From: Blepharisma japonicum
Taxonomy: Eukaryota > Ciliophora > Heterotrichea > Heterotrichida > Blepharismidae
Assembly: GCA_949751835.1 (NCBI GenBank)
Contig: CATKHK010000003.1
Span: forward strand, 434,001 to 498,000
Length of the DNA stretch: 64,000 bases
Direction of reading: 5' to 3'
Made by a program: the position numbers and the translations under genes. Shown here piece after piece: positions 44,001-56,042 of this stretch (the first letter of the stretch is position 1; each line of letters begins with the position of its first letter). The notes beneath the pieces were generated by a model. It was not told where the DNA came from. It made no database searches and was given only the letters and a program-made list of their open reading frames with translations.

Positions 44001-47000
44001 TTATCAATTGGAACTGTCGTCCCACTTGGACATGATTTTATGCAGTTACCATTATATACAAAATAAGCAGAATTTGAGCATTTTGTACAGTTCGAAGTTG
44101 AGTTATAACAAGTTTTGCATTGAGATTGGCATTGGAGACATTGATAGTTCGAAGTTGGGGTTGTTGTGTAGCCATCTTCGCATGGAGTGATACACATATT
44201 TGAAGTCAGAACTTTAGGGGAGCTGCAAGATGTGCAGTTTGTAGATGAATAATCGCATGTAAGACAGCTAGAAGAGCAGGATTGGCAAGAAGTCCCATAA
44301 TAATATTGCCCATCTGGACATGGTGTAATACAATAGCCATTTCTTAAAGAATAATTTGTATTGCAAGTTATGCAGTTGCTTGATGATGAGCATTCATAAC
44401 AATTATCTGAGCATTTATAGCAGATATTTGAGGAGCTGTAATAGCCTGTTGGGCAGCTACCCACACAAGTATTATTTAACAAGCTTCCTGTGCTGCAGGA
44501 ATTACAATAGCTTGCTTTTCCTTCACACGTTTTGCAAGGCGTTGAGCATGATTGGCATTTGGATCCCACTTTATATGTCCCGTCTGGACAATTTTCATAG
44601 CAAGAATTTCCAATTAATATAGCGTCATTATAGCATGATAAGCATTTTGTAGAGCTTGTCTCACAAGTTTTGCATGTGGAATCACATAAATTGCAGCTAC
44701 TTCCGACCAGATAATAATTATCATTGCAAGATGTGCAAGAAATTTTTGTTCCTGAACAGGTTTTGCAGCTCGTATCACAACTAGCACAAGTATTTCCTAC
44801 AAGAATTAGACCGCTGACACAAGATGTACATTTATCTATAGTTTCAATGCAGGCGCTGCAAGGATAATTGCAAGTCACACAAGAGCCATTTATTAGCGAC
44901 AATGGGGATGAGCATGATGTGCAGGTAGTTGAGGTTCCTGAGCATTCAAAGCAAGAAGTAGAGCATGCCTCACAAATAAGCCCACTTTGGTAGCTACTTG
45001 ATGGGCATTTATCATAGCAAGTGCCTTTATAAGCGAAAAGCTGGGTATTAGTAGTGTTGCTAGGTTTGCATGTATTGCAATATACAGATGATAAGCAAGT
45101 ATTGCAGGGATATACACAAGGGAGGCATTTTGATGAATCTAAATAATAGCCAGAATTGCATATAGTTACAGAATCGCATTTACCATTATCTCAAGAGCAT
45201 GACTCTGTAGCACAGACGGGATCACATTGGCTGTTGGCTAACAGAGCCTTAGTGCATCCTTCAGCACACATCAAAGTGCAGGCCCCTAAATTAGGCTCAT
45301 AGCCACTCGGACATACAGACCAGCATTGACTATTGTACAAATAAGTCGTAGAATTGCAAGCTGTGCATGTCGTTGTCGTCTGGATACAAGCAGCGCATGG
45401 ACTTTGACAATCTTGGCAAGTATTTCCTACTAATACTGTTGTTTTATCAGGACAAGGCTTTAAACAGTTTCCTTGATAAAGATATAATCCATTCAAACAA
45501 CTGGTACAATAATAAGTTTGCCCAGAGCAGGTACTGCAATTTCCTACACAAGCTGTGCATTCATAGCCGCTGCCGATTGTAGTGTATCCTGAATCACATT
45601 TAGATTGGCATGCAGACCCTTGTAGGACTTTTCCTGCAGGACATGACGTGCAATAATCAAAATTTCCCTTGCAAGTGTTGCAGCTTGAGCTACAGTCTTC
45701 ACATACATTATCTAGTTGGACTGTATAATCTTGGGGGCACTCTTTTAAGCATTCACCGTTGTAAAGATATTTAGTACTATTGCAACTAATGCAAGTGTCT
45801 GTAGTTACCGCACACTGTTTACAAGAACTATTGCAGTCTACACAAATAAGCCCGCTTTTCAAAGTTCCATCAGGACAGTCACTGTAGCAGTAGTTATTAT
45901 ATAAATATTGTTTAAGCCCTGTTATAGAGTTGCTTAAGCAAGCTGTGCATGTGGTTGCAGCTGAGCATTCTTTGCAAGGGTATTCACAAGCTTGGCATGC
46001 GCTTCCATCCCAATATTTCCCAGACCCACAAGGGTTTTGAACACAATCTCCGTTGTCTCAGTTGCAATCCAATGTTTGACAGTCTGGATCGCAGACTCCA
46101 TTATTCAGCATGGTATCAGTACAATTAGCAGAGCATTGGACAGGAGGCTCAATAATAGCACAAGTTCCTGTATTATTGTAATACCCAGCTGGGCAGCTTG
46201 ATAAGCATAAAGAATTATATTTGACATAATGGCTCGCACATACACTACAACTGGTTGATCCAGAACAGGCTATACAAGATGATGGGCAGCCTGCACATAT
46301 ATTTCCATTAGGATAACTCCCTTCCGGACAATCATCTAAGCATTGGTTTTCATATAAAAATTTATCACTAGTGCAACTCGTGCAATAAGTAGTTGCCCCA
46401 TAGCATTCATAACACCCCTCGCATTTAATGCATTTATTGTCGCTTGTCGAAGTAGTTGTATAGCCTGTATTACATGAGGCTTGACATTTAGTTCCTTGTA
46501 AAACTTTCTCAGCTGGGCATGCTGTACAGGAATCATAGGTCACATTACAATATAAACAATTAGTGCTGCAGTCTACACAGGAATTGCCTACAGTTATTGT
46601 TGTATCACTAGGACAGTTCAATATACAATTATTATTGTACAAATAATAGCCTGGTTTGCAAGAAATACAAGTGTTAGAGCTGCCTTGGCATTCAGAGCAC
46701 TTGCTATTACAATCTACGCAGGTGATTCCACTTTTTACAGTTCCAGTAGGGCATTTATCATAGCAATAATAATCATAAATGAGCAGCTGGACTCCTGTAG
46801 TAGAATTTGCTTTACAAGATGTGCAACTAGTTGGCCCAATGCAATTGTTGCATGGATATGAACAGTCTGTGCATTGAGTTCCATCTTGGAATTTCCCAAA
46901 AGGGCAGCTACCTGCAGATAAACAATTCCCATTATCATAATTGCAATCAGTCGTGTTGCAAATTAAATCGCATCCAGAGTTTCCTAGTAAAGTTGATGTG

Positions 47001-50000
47001 CAGCCTACCGCACAGTCACTAGCTGATATAGGAATGCACTGACCAGAACTTGGCATATAATTTTCAGGACAAGAAGAAACACACCAACTTCCAGTTGAAT
47101 CACTATATAAGTACATATTCGTATAGCAAGCTGTGCAGTTTGTAGTCGTGATAGAGCAGCTAAAGCAGTTTGCATTGCATGCTAAACATTGGCCATTTGA
47201 TAGGATGTAGCCTCCTTGGCAACTGTCTACGCATGAACCATTTTCTAATACTAAGCTTGAAGAGCAGCCTGTGCAGGTGTTTGCATCTGTTAAGCATTTA
47301 GCGCAATTGCTGTTACAAGATATACATAATGAACCACTTTGTATAGAAATGTCAGCTGGACATTGGGAAACGCAACTGTTTTTATACAAATATTTACCAT
47401 TTGGACAACTTTTGCATGTATTTGTAGAGCCCGAACATGTCAAGCAGGTTGAATTGCAAGCTAAACAAATCCCATCACCAGGAATGTAAGTACCAGAAGG
47501 GCAGCTTGATACACAAGAGCTACCTAATAGATAATTTCCTGAATTGCAGCTGGTACAACTAGTTGCTGATGATGAGCATGTAGCACAAGTTGTATTGCAA
47601 GCAATACATTCAACTCCATTTGAAAAATAACCATCAGTGCAAGAATCTACACAAGTCGTCCCTTCAAGTAGTTTATTCCCACTACATGAGGTACAATAAG
47701 CGGGTGCTCCAGAACAGGTTTCACATGAGTTTATACAGTCTTTGCAACGATTAAGGACTAAAACTGTTCAATAAGGGCATGGAGATACACACGAATAGCC
47801 ATAAAGATAATAACTTGAAATGCATGATGTGCAGTTTGAAGTTGCTAATGAGCATGTGTTGCATGGAGAATCACAAGGGTAGCAAACCCCATTGCTTTGG
47901 ATATAATATCCTCCGCCTGTGCAGCTAGACACACATTTCCCAGACTGTAAAAGCAATGGGGAATTGCAAGAAGTACAAGAAGAAGCTGATTGGGAGCATT
48001 TCTCACAGTTTGGAGAACATGAGTCGCACTTATATGTAGTGCTATTAGCAAAGGTGCTGTCTGGGCATGTAACTGTACAAGTTCCATCTGAATTTAGATA
48101 TGTATTTGCCCCATAGTTTGGGGATGATTTTTTTATGGTGCATGAAGTGCATACTGATGAGCTTGAACAAGTGGCACATGGATTTATACATGATAAACAA
48201 GTCAAGCCATCTCCATATTTCCCACTTGGGCATGAGCTACTACAAGTATTATCGTAATAATAAGGATAAAGACCTGTAGTATCGCATGTCAAGCAGTAAG
48301 TGGAATAGTCTTTGCATGTTAAACAAATAGTATCGCAGTTGTCACATTTCTTATCAGATGTTGTAATATTGTCGTATTGTCCATTAGGGCAATTTGTGTT
48401 GCAAGTGTTGCCATATCAGTAAGGATAATATCCATTTGGATCACAGGAGGTGCAATAGCTTGAAGTTGTTAAGCAAGTATAGCAAATAGAATCACATGTA
48501 AAAGATGAGGTAATATAAGTGCTTTCATCAATTGAATAGCTACCTATTTTTGTGTATAACAATCAAGCTGATGTAGTTATCTGCTTATTAGGGTTTGTTA
48601 AACCTGTGATAAGGAATACAATTCTACTAGCTGAAGTATATGAAGTGTCAAATCCCCCATTTGTTATTATTGCTTTGTTTGCAACTGTACATGAAAAGCT
48701 TGAACTTAAAGAAATTGGGAGGCATGAAATAGACCCAACTGAGAATTCAGAAGGAATTGTCAGGAAAATAGTAGTTCCTGAAGGGTGCACATTAATAGGC
48801 GTATAGCTGATAGTGTAATTTGTAGTTATACCTATTCTGCTATCAGCAGCACTTATAAAGATGTTTGTAATATTTCCTGGGGTCGTGGTAGTTATGGTTA
48901 GACCATTTTCTTTTTTATCCATATAGTATCCATCTGTTGTCATCGTGTAAATTGAAAATGAAGAAGTTGTCTGGGTAGACGGAGGATTTGTGATTGGTGA
49001 AATTGAAAAACATAAAACGCTTCCGCTTGATAATGAACTTGACAAGCTTAGCGTAGCTTGCACATCTGTAGAATTTACTGAGCAAGAAATTGATGTGATA
49101 ACACTGCTTATAGCAGAGCATGAAGGGTTTGCAGGTGTTGATATCTCTGCTGGGAATTTTACATCAACTATACATCCAGTTTCTGTAGGGTTTTTAATTG
49201 TTATGTTAAATGTATAAGCTGCTGGATCTCCATTTACAAATGAATTCATTAATATAGAAGCAGAACTCAGCATATTTGCTGTAGTCATTTGCACATAAAT
49301 CCCTGAACTTTTGGCATCAATAGCATATCCATTAGAATCAAAAGTCCCAACATTAAACGACTGATATTTCCTTGTTGAAGGTGGGTTTATTATAGAACCC
49401 ACAGAAAAGCTTAAAGTTCCAGGGCTAAAACTTCCAGTATTAAATCCATTAACCACTTTTATAGAGTTACTTGTGCAGATACAAGAAAAGCTATTTGTAT
49501 TGAATCCCGAAATTTTGGTACACGAATTTTGAGCACTGGTAATATCTGATATAGAAACTCCAGTCGGAAAAGTTATTGTCAAATATCCATTAGATGGGAC
49601 GATAGTCGTCGTATTAATAGAAAATGTATATGTAGACTTATCTCCAGTAATAAAGGAATCTGGGGTTACTGTGACAGAACTTAATTCTGCAGCTTGGGCT
49701 GTAAAAGTCACCCCAGTAGTGATTTGATCTACAAGATAACTAAAAGTGCTATCCGGGGACGAAGAAATTACAAATGAGTCTGTTTTGTAAGTGGTAAGAG
49801 GATTTGTGATTTGATCAATCCCAAATTTTATAATCCCAGCTGAAAATCCTGATGGGAACCCATCAGTGATATATAAAGTTTTTGATGAAACGGAACAGCT
49901 TGCACTTGAAGAGAGCCCATAGAAGTTAGAAAGTGTGCATGAGGTTTTAGTTCTTGTCACTATTCCTACTGTTGATGGGAACACAATAGATAGCCCAGCT

Positions 50001-51448
50001 CCAGTTGGCAAGTTATGACTAACTACAAAGTCAAATAAATAGGCGGTTGATGCACCAACTGTATACACTGAAGAGCTGATAAAAGAATTGGAGCCGTCTT
50101 GAGTGATTGATCCTGGAGTTGCAGTAAAAACACCTCCACTCCCAATATCAACTTGGCTAAGCGTTGATGTTAAATGGCGAACCGAAAAAGTATCAGTTGG
50201 TTTCGTTGAGGATGGAGTTGTTATTGGGTTACATGAAATTGTCACAGTTCCTCCCTGAGTATATGCTGTATAGCCATTGGTAATTCTTATAACATTTGTA
50301 CTTACTAATTTGGAGTCAAGCTGTATTGTAGCAATTCCACTCTTCCCAGTTACAATCATTGAAGAAGTAATTCCAAGCTGACTAGGAAAGGTGATTTCTA
50401 TTATATCATTTGCTGCAAATGGATTTGTGACAGTAAAGGAGAAGAGTGTAAATTGGGTGCTTGTACTTACCGTTTTGCTGGCTGCTGTTATATATGAATC
50501 AGCAATCGTTATAGTATTTGGATCAGATACAGCTACCAATATTGTATTTGTACTGGACTCATAAGTCCCTCCATATGAGTCTTTTAAATTAAAAACAAAC
50601 CCTGAAAATCCAGTTGGGTTAGGTGGATTATAGCATGAAGTTACATTAAATTTTACTTGGCCTGTCTTTGTTGAAGAAAATCCGTTCTTGACTGTCAAAG
50701 CTTTATTTGTGCTGTCAAATGAGCATGAAAGCGTTGAATCTATATTAGAAACAGCACTGCAAGATGGGCTTGTTGTCCTGATTATTTGTCTGATATTTGT
50801 TCCTGTCGCTGAAAGATATTCATTTCAAGATGGAAAAGTTATATAAATTGTGCTTCCCGATGGAGACTCAAATTGAGGGGTATATGCAAAAGTTCATGTG
50901 CTTTGTGCACCTATTATTGTGCTAGCAGGAGAAATAGATGCTGCATTCATCGATGCAGAAGTGGCCTGAATAGCTAAATTTGGATCATTTGGATCTGAGG
51001 TGTCAATGACACTTCCAGAGCTTGATATTGTTGTAATTAAAATTGAAGATGTTTGAGTTGTTGACTTAGGATTTATAATGCTTCCTAGTTCCACTTGAAA
51101 GGGAAGAATACTTCCTTGTGGGATTGATCCGCTTTCGAAAAAATTATAAATTGTGATGACTAAGTCGCTAGAAGAGCAATAAGCTGCTAAGGGGGTTGCA
51201 TACAAATTTGACAAAGTACATGAGTAATTAGCGCTGTCTGCGATTGTAACTTCACTTGGAAAACTCAATGTAACAATCGAGTCGCTTGGAGTTGCTGATG
51301 CTAATTGAAAGCTTATTGTATAAGTTGCAGAGGATCTGACCTGAGTGGGAGAAATGCCAATAGAATTTGTTGTAATAATTGTTCCACCTATATAAATTTT
51401 ACCTTTGGCAAAGTTAAGGAGTAAAATTCATAAAATCAGAATTTTCAT
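41021..51448 (-). CDS. Giant modular surface protein: beta repeats, furin-like Cys array, Notch (LNR) modules, membrane spans
   Basis: 3475 residues in one frame with TGA as Trp; a TAA lies directly before the ATG. Order: signal peptide (about 1-16); seven tandem ~140-residue beta-rich domains (to about 965), each with an I-x-N-P-x-[ST]-T-like motif; a Cys-rich array of furin/GF-receptor-like repeats (about 965-2540) interrupted by three Lin12/Notch modules of the type ANSQCDPVCATESC; about five membrane spans (roughly 2545-2770); and a cytoplasmic tail of about 700 residues, acidic at first, with four copies of a basic ~60-residue repeat. It looks like a large receptor or adhesion protein of the ciliate surface. 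The tail end (about 3315-3475) is basic. I know no protein with exactly this architecture. In-frame short introns cannot be excluded. Confidence 0.8.
41680..42330 (-). repeat. Four cytoplasmic ~60-residue repeats
   Basis: Each unit ends in a core like RRDFRGAKIIDLE (variants GFRGARIVDLE, NFKGARIVDLE, TFHGAKVV). Units alternate between a type with DPEVVIV-x-H before the core and a type with DDVH-x-ATL before it, so the array is two AB pairs. Confidence 0.8.
44400..47060 (-). repeat. Three-fold super-repeat with Lin12/Notch modules
   Basis: Three blocks of about 870 bp (290 residues), each made of an LNR module (near 47020-46920, 46140-46040, 45270-45180) followed by Cys-rich repeats in the same order, including the segment Y-C-Y-D-K-C-P-x-G-T-x-x-S-G. 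Units are clearly alike at protein level. Confidence 0.7.
48590..51100 (-). repeat. Seven tandem ~140-residue beta-rich domains
   Basis: Coding repeat seen through seven motifs of the form [IL]-x-N-P-x-[ST] near 51068, 50630, 50220, 49790, 49390, 48970 and 48590, 380-440 bp apart. Each domain also has a [TF]-x-F-P-x strand and often two cysteines. Sequence identity between units is low, so the expansion is old. Confidence 0.7.
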
Positions 51449-51586
51449 TTAAATTTTATAATTAGCAACATCTATTAATAAAGAAAATTCATTGCACTTA
51501 AAATATCTTTAATTTATTTAAAAATAGACCAAATACCTCAATAAGATATAAATATTTTAGAATTTATAATTTTCTTATAGATTAAT

Positions 51587-54500
51587 ATGAAAAAATCTCA
51601 AACTGCATCATCATCTTTATCAAGACGAAGCCCAAAATTCGAAGACTTAAAATACAATGACAAAGACATAAGCAGTTTTGCCTTCAATTTTACAAAATCC
51701 CCAAGAGAGCCGATGGACAAGCAGAGAATTTGTACAGCCTCAAATGTAAAGATCCCAAGATTGAAACTGTTAAATGCAGGAAAAATAGAAAAAAATGACT
51801 CAGATCCAAGCTTATTCCGAGTCTCAGGGTCCCGATCAACTCGAGATATTTCTCATATCAAAGACAAAGCTAGAGATGAACAAATGTCTCCATGTCTCCC
51901 TCCAATTCTCCCAACTGATATAAGTACACTGGCAAAGCTAATTGATACAACAGATCCATTAGGAATCCCAAATTCATATAGCCCACACCGGATAAATTCC
52001 CCAGCAAACTGTCAAAAAGGAGCCTGTTCTGAAATTTTATCAAAAATTCCCAACAAGCAAAGCCTAAAGCCTGAGCAGTCAGCTGATCTGCTAGAGAGAC
52101 ATTATTTAGGAAGCCCTACAGGTCGGCAAGATGTATATAACCTCAAAGAATGACTTAAAAAAATGAAAGAAATTTATGTGAAAGGAATTTCAATAGAAAA
52201 TGACAAGTTAACTATTGAAGAGCTAACAAAAGTTGAAGTCATATATGAAATGTGTGAAAGAGAAATAATTCGTCAGGTAAGTGTAACATGCCTTGAAAGA
52301 GGCGAGCTCATGCAAGAAGTGCATGCTTATTTTCTGAAACTACATAAACTGAAGCTAGACACCCTTATAAAAGAGCATAACGGAAAACTAGAAAAAATCA
52401 AAGATGAAATGGAAGTCATGGGGAAAAAGCATACCGTCACAAGAGTAAAAGCCCAGGAAGAAATAAAAACCTTGAATGAAAATATTGACAGTTTGACGAA
52501 CGAAAAAAACATTCTTCTAGGAGAAATTTCGTCATTGCAAGAAAGGCTAAATGAAATGATGGAAAAAGCAAGCCAGGAGTTTTTAAAGCTTAGGACCAGA
52601 AGATCTTCATTTATGAAACCAAGCAACACTATGATACCAGAAGCAAGAAAGCTTGATAACTCTGACATAGAAGCATCATTCAGCTATAACCATGAGATGA
52701 TCCCTGATAAGACTCATACGAAAAACGAAATTGTGCTAAATGAAGACCACCCAGATCCTCCTAAAATCTCATTTCTTAGAGAAAAAACAAATATTTATAA
52801 ATTTGATGAAGGGACACACATTTTACCAATATATCGACAGCTATTTAAATTCGAGAAAAAATGAGAAGACCAAGAAATACAAGTTGAACTCGACAAAGAA
52901 AATGCAAAAACATTTTTAGAAATTAGTACTCAGACCTCTAATGAAAATAATAGCGAATCTGATTCTGGAAAAAGATTTGGGGATGCAGCTGCACAAGTAA
53001 AAAGGAAAAATACTAAAAATAGAAGAGGAACACTTGTAGGTAAACTTAGAATACCTGATTTGTCTGCTAAGCCTTCAATAAATCCTTCCCTTCTCAAAAC
53101 TCCTGATGCTTCACCTAGGCCTTCACTTAACTCTTTAGTGCCTCCAAAAACGCCACAGCCTCAAAATAGAAGCAAATCCCCTGCAACTCCTTTATCAGAA
53201 AGAAAAGGTGATAGAAGAAAATCTTTTATGGTAAAACCTTCAAATTTTTTAATCCCTGATGAATTTCCAGTCTTGATAAATGAGTCTGCAAGTTCTGCAA
53301 AAACAAAGCCTGGGATTGTTATAAAGCAAATTGATCCCAATGGGAAATTGATAGATGAAGGGATAATACAAAAACAAGAAGAATTGAGAAAAATAAATTC
53401 CGAAATTTCGAATAAAACCAATGAGCTCGAAAAGCTTGACCATAAATTGAAAATATTTGAAAACTTGATAAGAAAAATGGGAATACAGACTCAAAATCCT
53501 TTGTTATCAGAAAAGCAAAGCCCTACTTTACAGCCTGATAAAAAAACTCAAAAAGCACCATCATTATTTGTAAAACCAAAAAAAAAACGAAAAAGAAGTG
53601 GGAGTGAAGATATCAAAATTGAAGTGTCTGATACTGATAGATTAGAGACTCAGGGATCATATAATGATTTATCAATATTCTCGAGCAAAGACTCTAAAAA
53701 GCCAAAGAAACTCAATCAAGGGGATATAATTAAGATAGAAGAAATCATCAAAAACCTCCCGCCAGATTTTGATTTAGAGGTCTGGAATTCTGGGTACAAT
53801 TGTGGATTTGAAATGGGTAAAAAAGAAGGCTTTGAAAATGGCGAAGAATTAGGTATAGAAGAAGGAATCTTGCAGGGTTATGTTAAAGCTCTTCGAGAAA
53901 CAAACGATGAAGGGAACACGTCAGCTATTGAAGAGCATTGAACAGATTCTTCAATAGAAAGTTCTGCAACAGACATGCCTAACACTTTAAGAGAAAATCT
54001 TCTCGATTTCCAAAACTTTTCAGTTGAAATGATGGAATCGCCATTTGACAAAGAAATTCATGACATGTCATTTTCAGATGAAGAAGAAAAAATCCTAGAG
54101 AAAAGCTATAAACCTTTGAACAAAAGAGAAATTATAATGAAAAAAAGAACAAAAATAGTGACAAAGTTTATGGAATTTCATTTTGGAAGAAGAAATATAG
54201 TCCACATCAAAAAAGTTAACCCTGCAAGTAAGCTAATTGCAGATTTTTTGACTAATAAAATTGGGTGGATTATAAAGCGTGCATCAATGACTAGCAAAAT
54301 GGTGAATAGAATTATGGCAACTGTATATGAAGGTTATGCTAATAAAATAAAGACTGATGAAGATGGGTTGTTGGAAGCTACTTATGATGAGTTTTCTCAG
54401 AAATATGGCTTGAAAACTGTATGTGATCGAAAATTCTTGGAATTTATTGCATCTTTATTCAAAACAGCTGACAACTTAAGATCATTAGTTTACCTCAAAT

Positions 54501-55339
54501 TTATTGGGGCTGGCGAAAAGTTACATTTAAGAAACTATAATAAAAAAAGCCTGGAAATTTACTTAGATGCCCTTACTTTCATGTATAACTCTAAAATTGG
54601 AATTACCATAAACCTTGATGATACTTCAGATCAAATTTACTTACCAACAATCAGAGCAGTTGAATGTATAAAGGAAAAAATGGAAAACTTTGCTGATAAA
54701 AAAATGATTGCTCAAATTGTTTCTATTGTAGAAAAATCATCAATAGCTGATCCAAAACGAATAAACCAAGGCGGATTGATTGAATCTGAGCTTGTTTTGA
54801 AGCTTATTATAGACACTTATGAAGAATATCAAATAAGAGCTCAAGAAGGTGTTATCCAGGCTTTGAAATCTATAAAATATGAAGAAGATTTATCAGGGAT
54901 TTCTAAGGTAGAATTCTTAATTCTCATTAGAAATATTTCTCCTCAAAAATATAAAAATTGGCATTTTGATGAAGAGCCAGCCCAAGATAAGCTGGAAGAC
55001 TTTTTACAATTAGATAAATTAGTATCATTGTGTATAGATAAAGGATTACTACTTATTAATGACATAAAAGAGTACTTGCCGCTGCCGATTGATTTTTCTC
55101 AAGAAGATATCTCTTCAGAAGTCGCCTCTACAAAAGAAGAGCTTTATTATATTATTTCCCAGTTAAAGTCTACTGACATAGAAAAACCAATAAAAACTTT
55201 ATCCCCTGAACAATGGGAATTAAAATTAGAAAATTGTGAAAAATCAATCATTAAGCGAGAGCCTCATCTTACAAAGCTTGCATGGAAAATATTCCAAGAT
55301 GAATTAATACATATTCGTAATGAATGTTTTACCCCCTAA
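51587..55339 (+). CDS. AXDND1-like axonemal dynein light chain domain protein
   Basis: 1250 residues joined across TGA = Trp codons (52151, 52862 and 53939 regions). After a disordered Ser/Pro-rich part (1-185), residues about 190-330 resemble the axonemal dynein light chain (p28/DNALI1) domain: VIYEMCEREIIRQVSVTCLERGELM, followed by a coiled coil. A second disordered basic region spans about 480-620, then helical regions to the end. The layout fits AXDND1, a ciliary/flagellar protein; the exact role is unclear even in animals. A short repeated Gly-rich stretch (FEMGKKEGFENGEELGIEEG, about 742-762) is unusual. It is the first gene after the divergent gap with the giant surface protein gene, and ends 21 bp before the bromodomain gene. 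Confidence 0.65.
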
Positions 55340-55360
55340 TGCATTTTCTAAATTTTAAAT

Positions 55361-55942
55361 ATGGCAATTATAGGGCAAGGCTTCTCACGTGAAGACATCA
55401 GCAGGGCACTCGGACTTGTGAGATATTTAGAAGAACAGCCTGAATCCTTAAATTTTTCAGTTCCTGTTGACTACATATTGCTACAGCTTCATGATTATCC
55501 ACATATAATTAAGCAGCCAATGGATCTCTCAACGGTGAAAAAGAAAATAAAAACAGGCAAATATATAAATTTTGATGATATGCTTTGCGACTTAATCCTC
55601 ATATGAGATAACTGCAGAACTTATAATATGGTTGAGTCTCCAATTGTACAGCAAGCAGATGCAATGGAAAGATGCATGCTAAGATTTTGCAATCAGCACG
55701 GGATATCACTTGAAGCCGCAATGAGAAGGCCTAGAATCGAAGAGCACCCTGATGCTGTAAGTTTTAAAGACAAAGAAGTGCTTTCTGAAAGGCTTAAAAT
55801 AACCCCGCCAGGAAAATTAGATGAAATTGTAAATATAATTGAAAGAGAATGCCCATATGCGATATTAAAAATTACAGAAGAAAGATCACAGTTAAGGATT
55901 GACGCAATCGATAAAAAAGTATTTCAAAGAATTAATAGGTAA
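55361..55942 (+). CDS. Minimal BET-type protein: one bromodomain plus ET domain
   Basis: 193 residues. A bromodomain fills about 10-110: PVD motif, the DYPHIIKQPMDLSTVKKKI signature, and WDNCRTYN with the acetyl-lysine-binding Asn. The Trp before it is coded by TGA (55604-55606) and is conserved in the family. An extra-terminal (NET/ET) domain follows at about 130-190 (ITPPGKLDEIVNIIERE and a final acidic/basic strand). BET proteins bind acetylated histones and recruit transcription factors; this version has just the two domains and nothing else, much shorter than animal (two bromodomains) or plant GTE proteins. It begins 21 bp after the stop of the AXDND1-like gene on the same strand. Confidence 0.88.
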
Positions 55943-56042
55943 ATAGTATACAGAATGTTAGATAATGAAGAAAAAGATTCTTCATTTCCTATAAAGAAGA
56001 TTAAGCATGAAGCCTAGTTAATAATAATGATTAACCATTATC

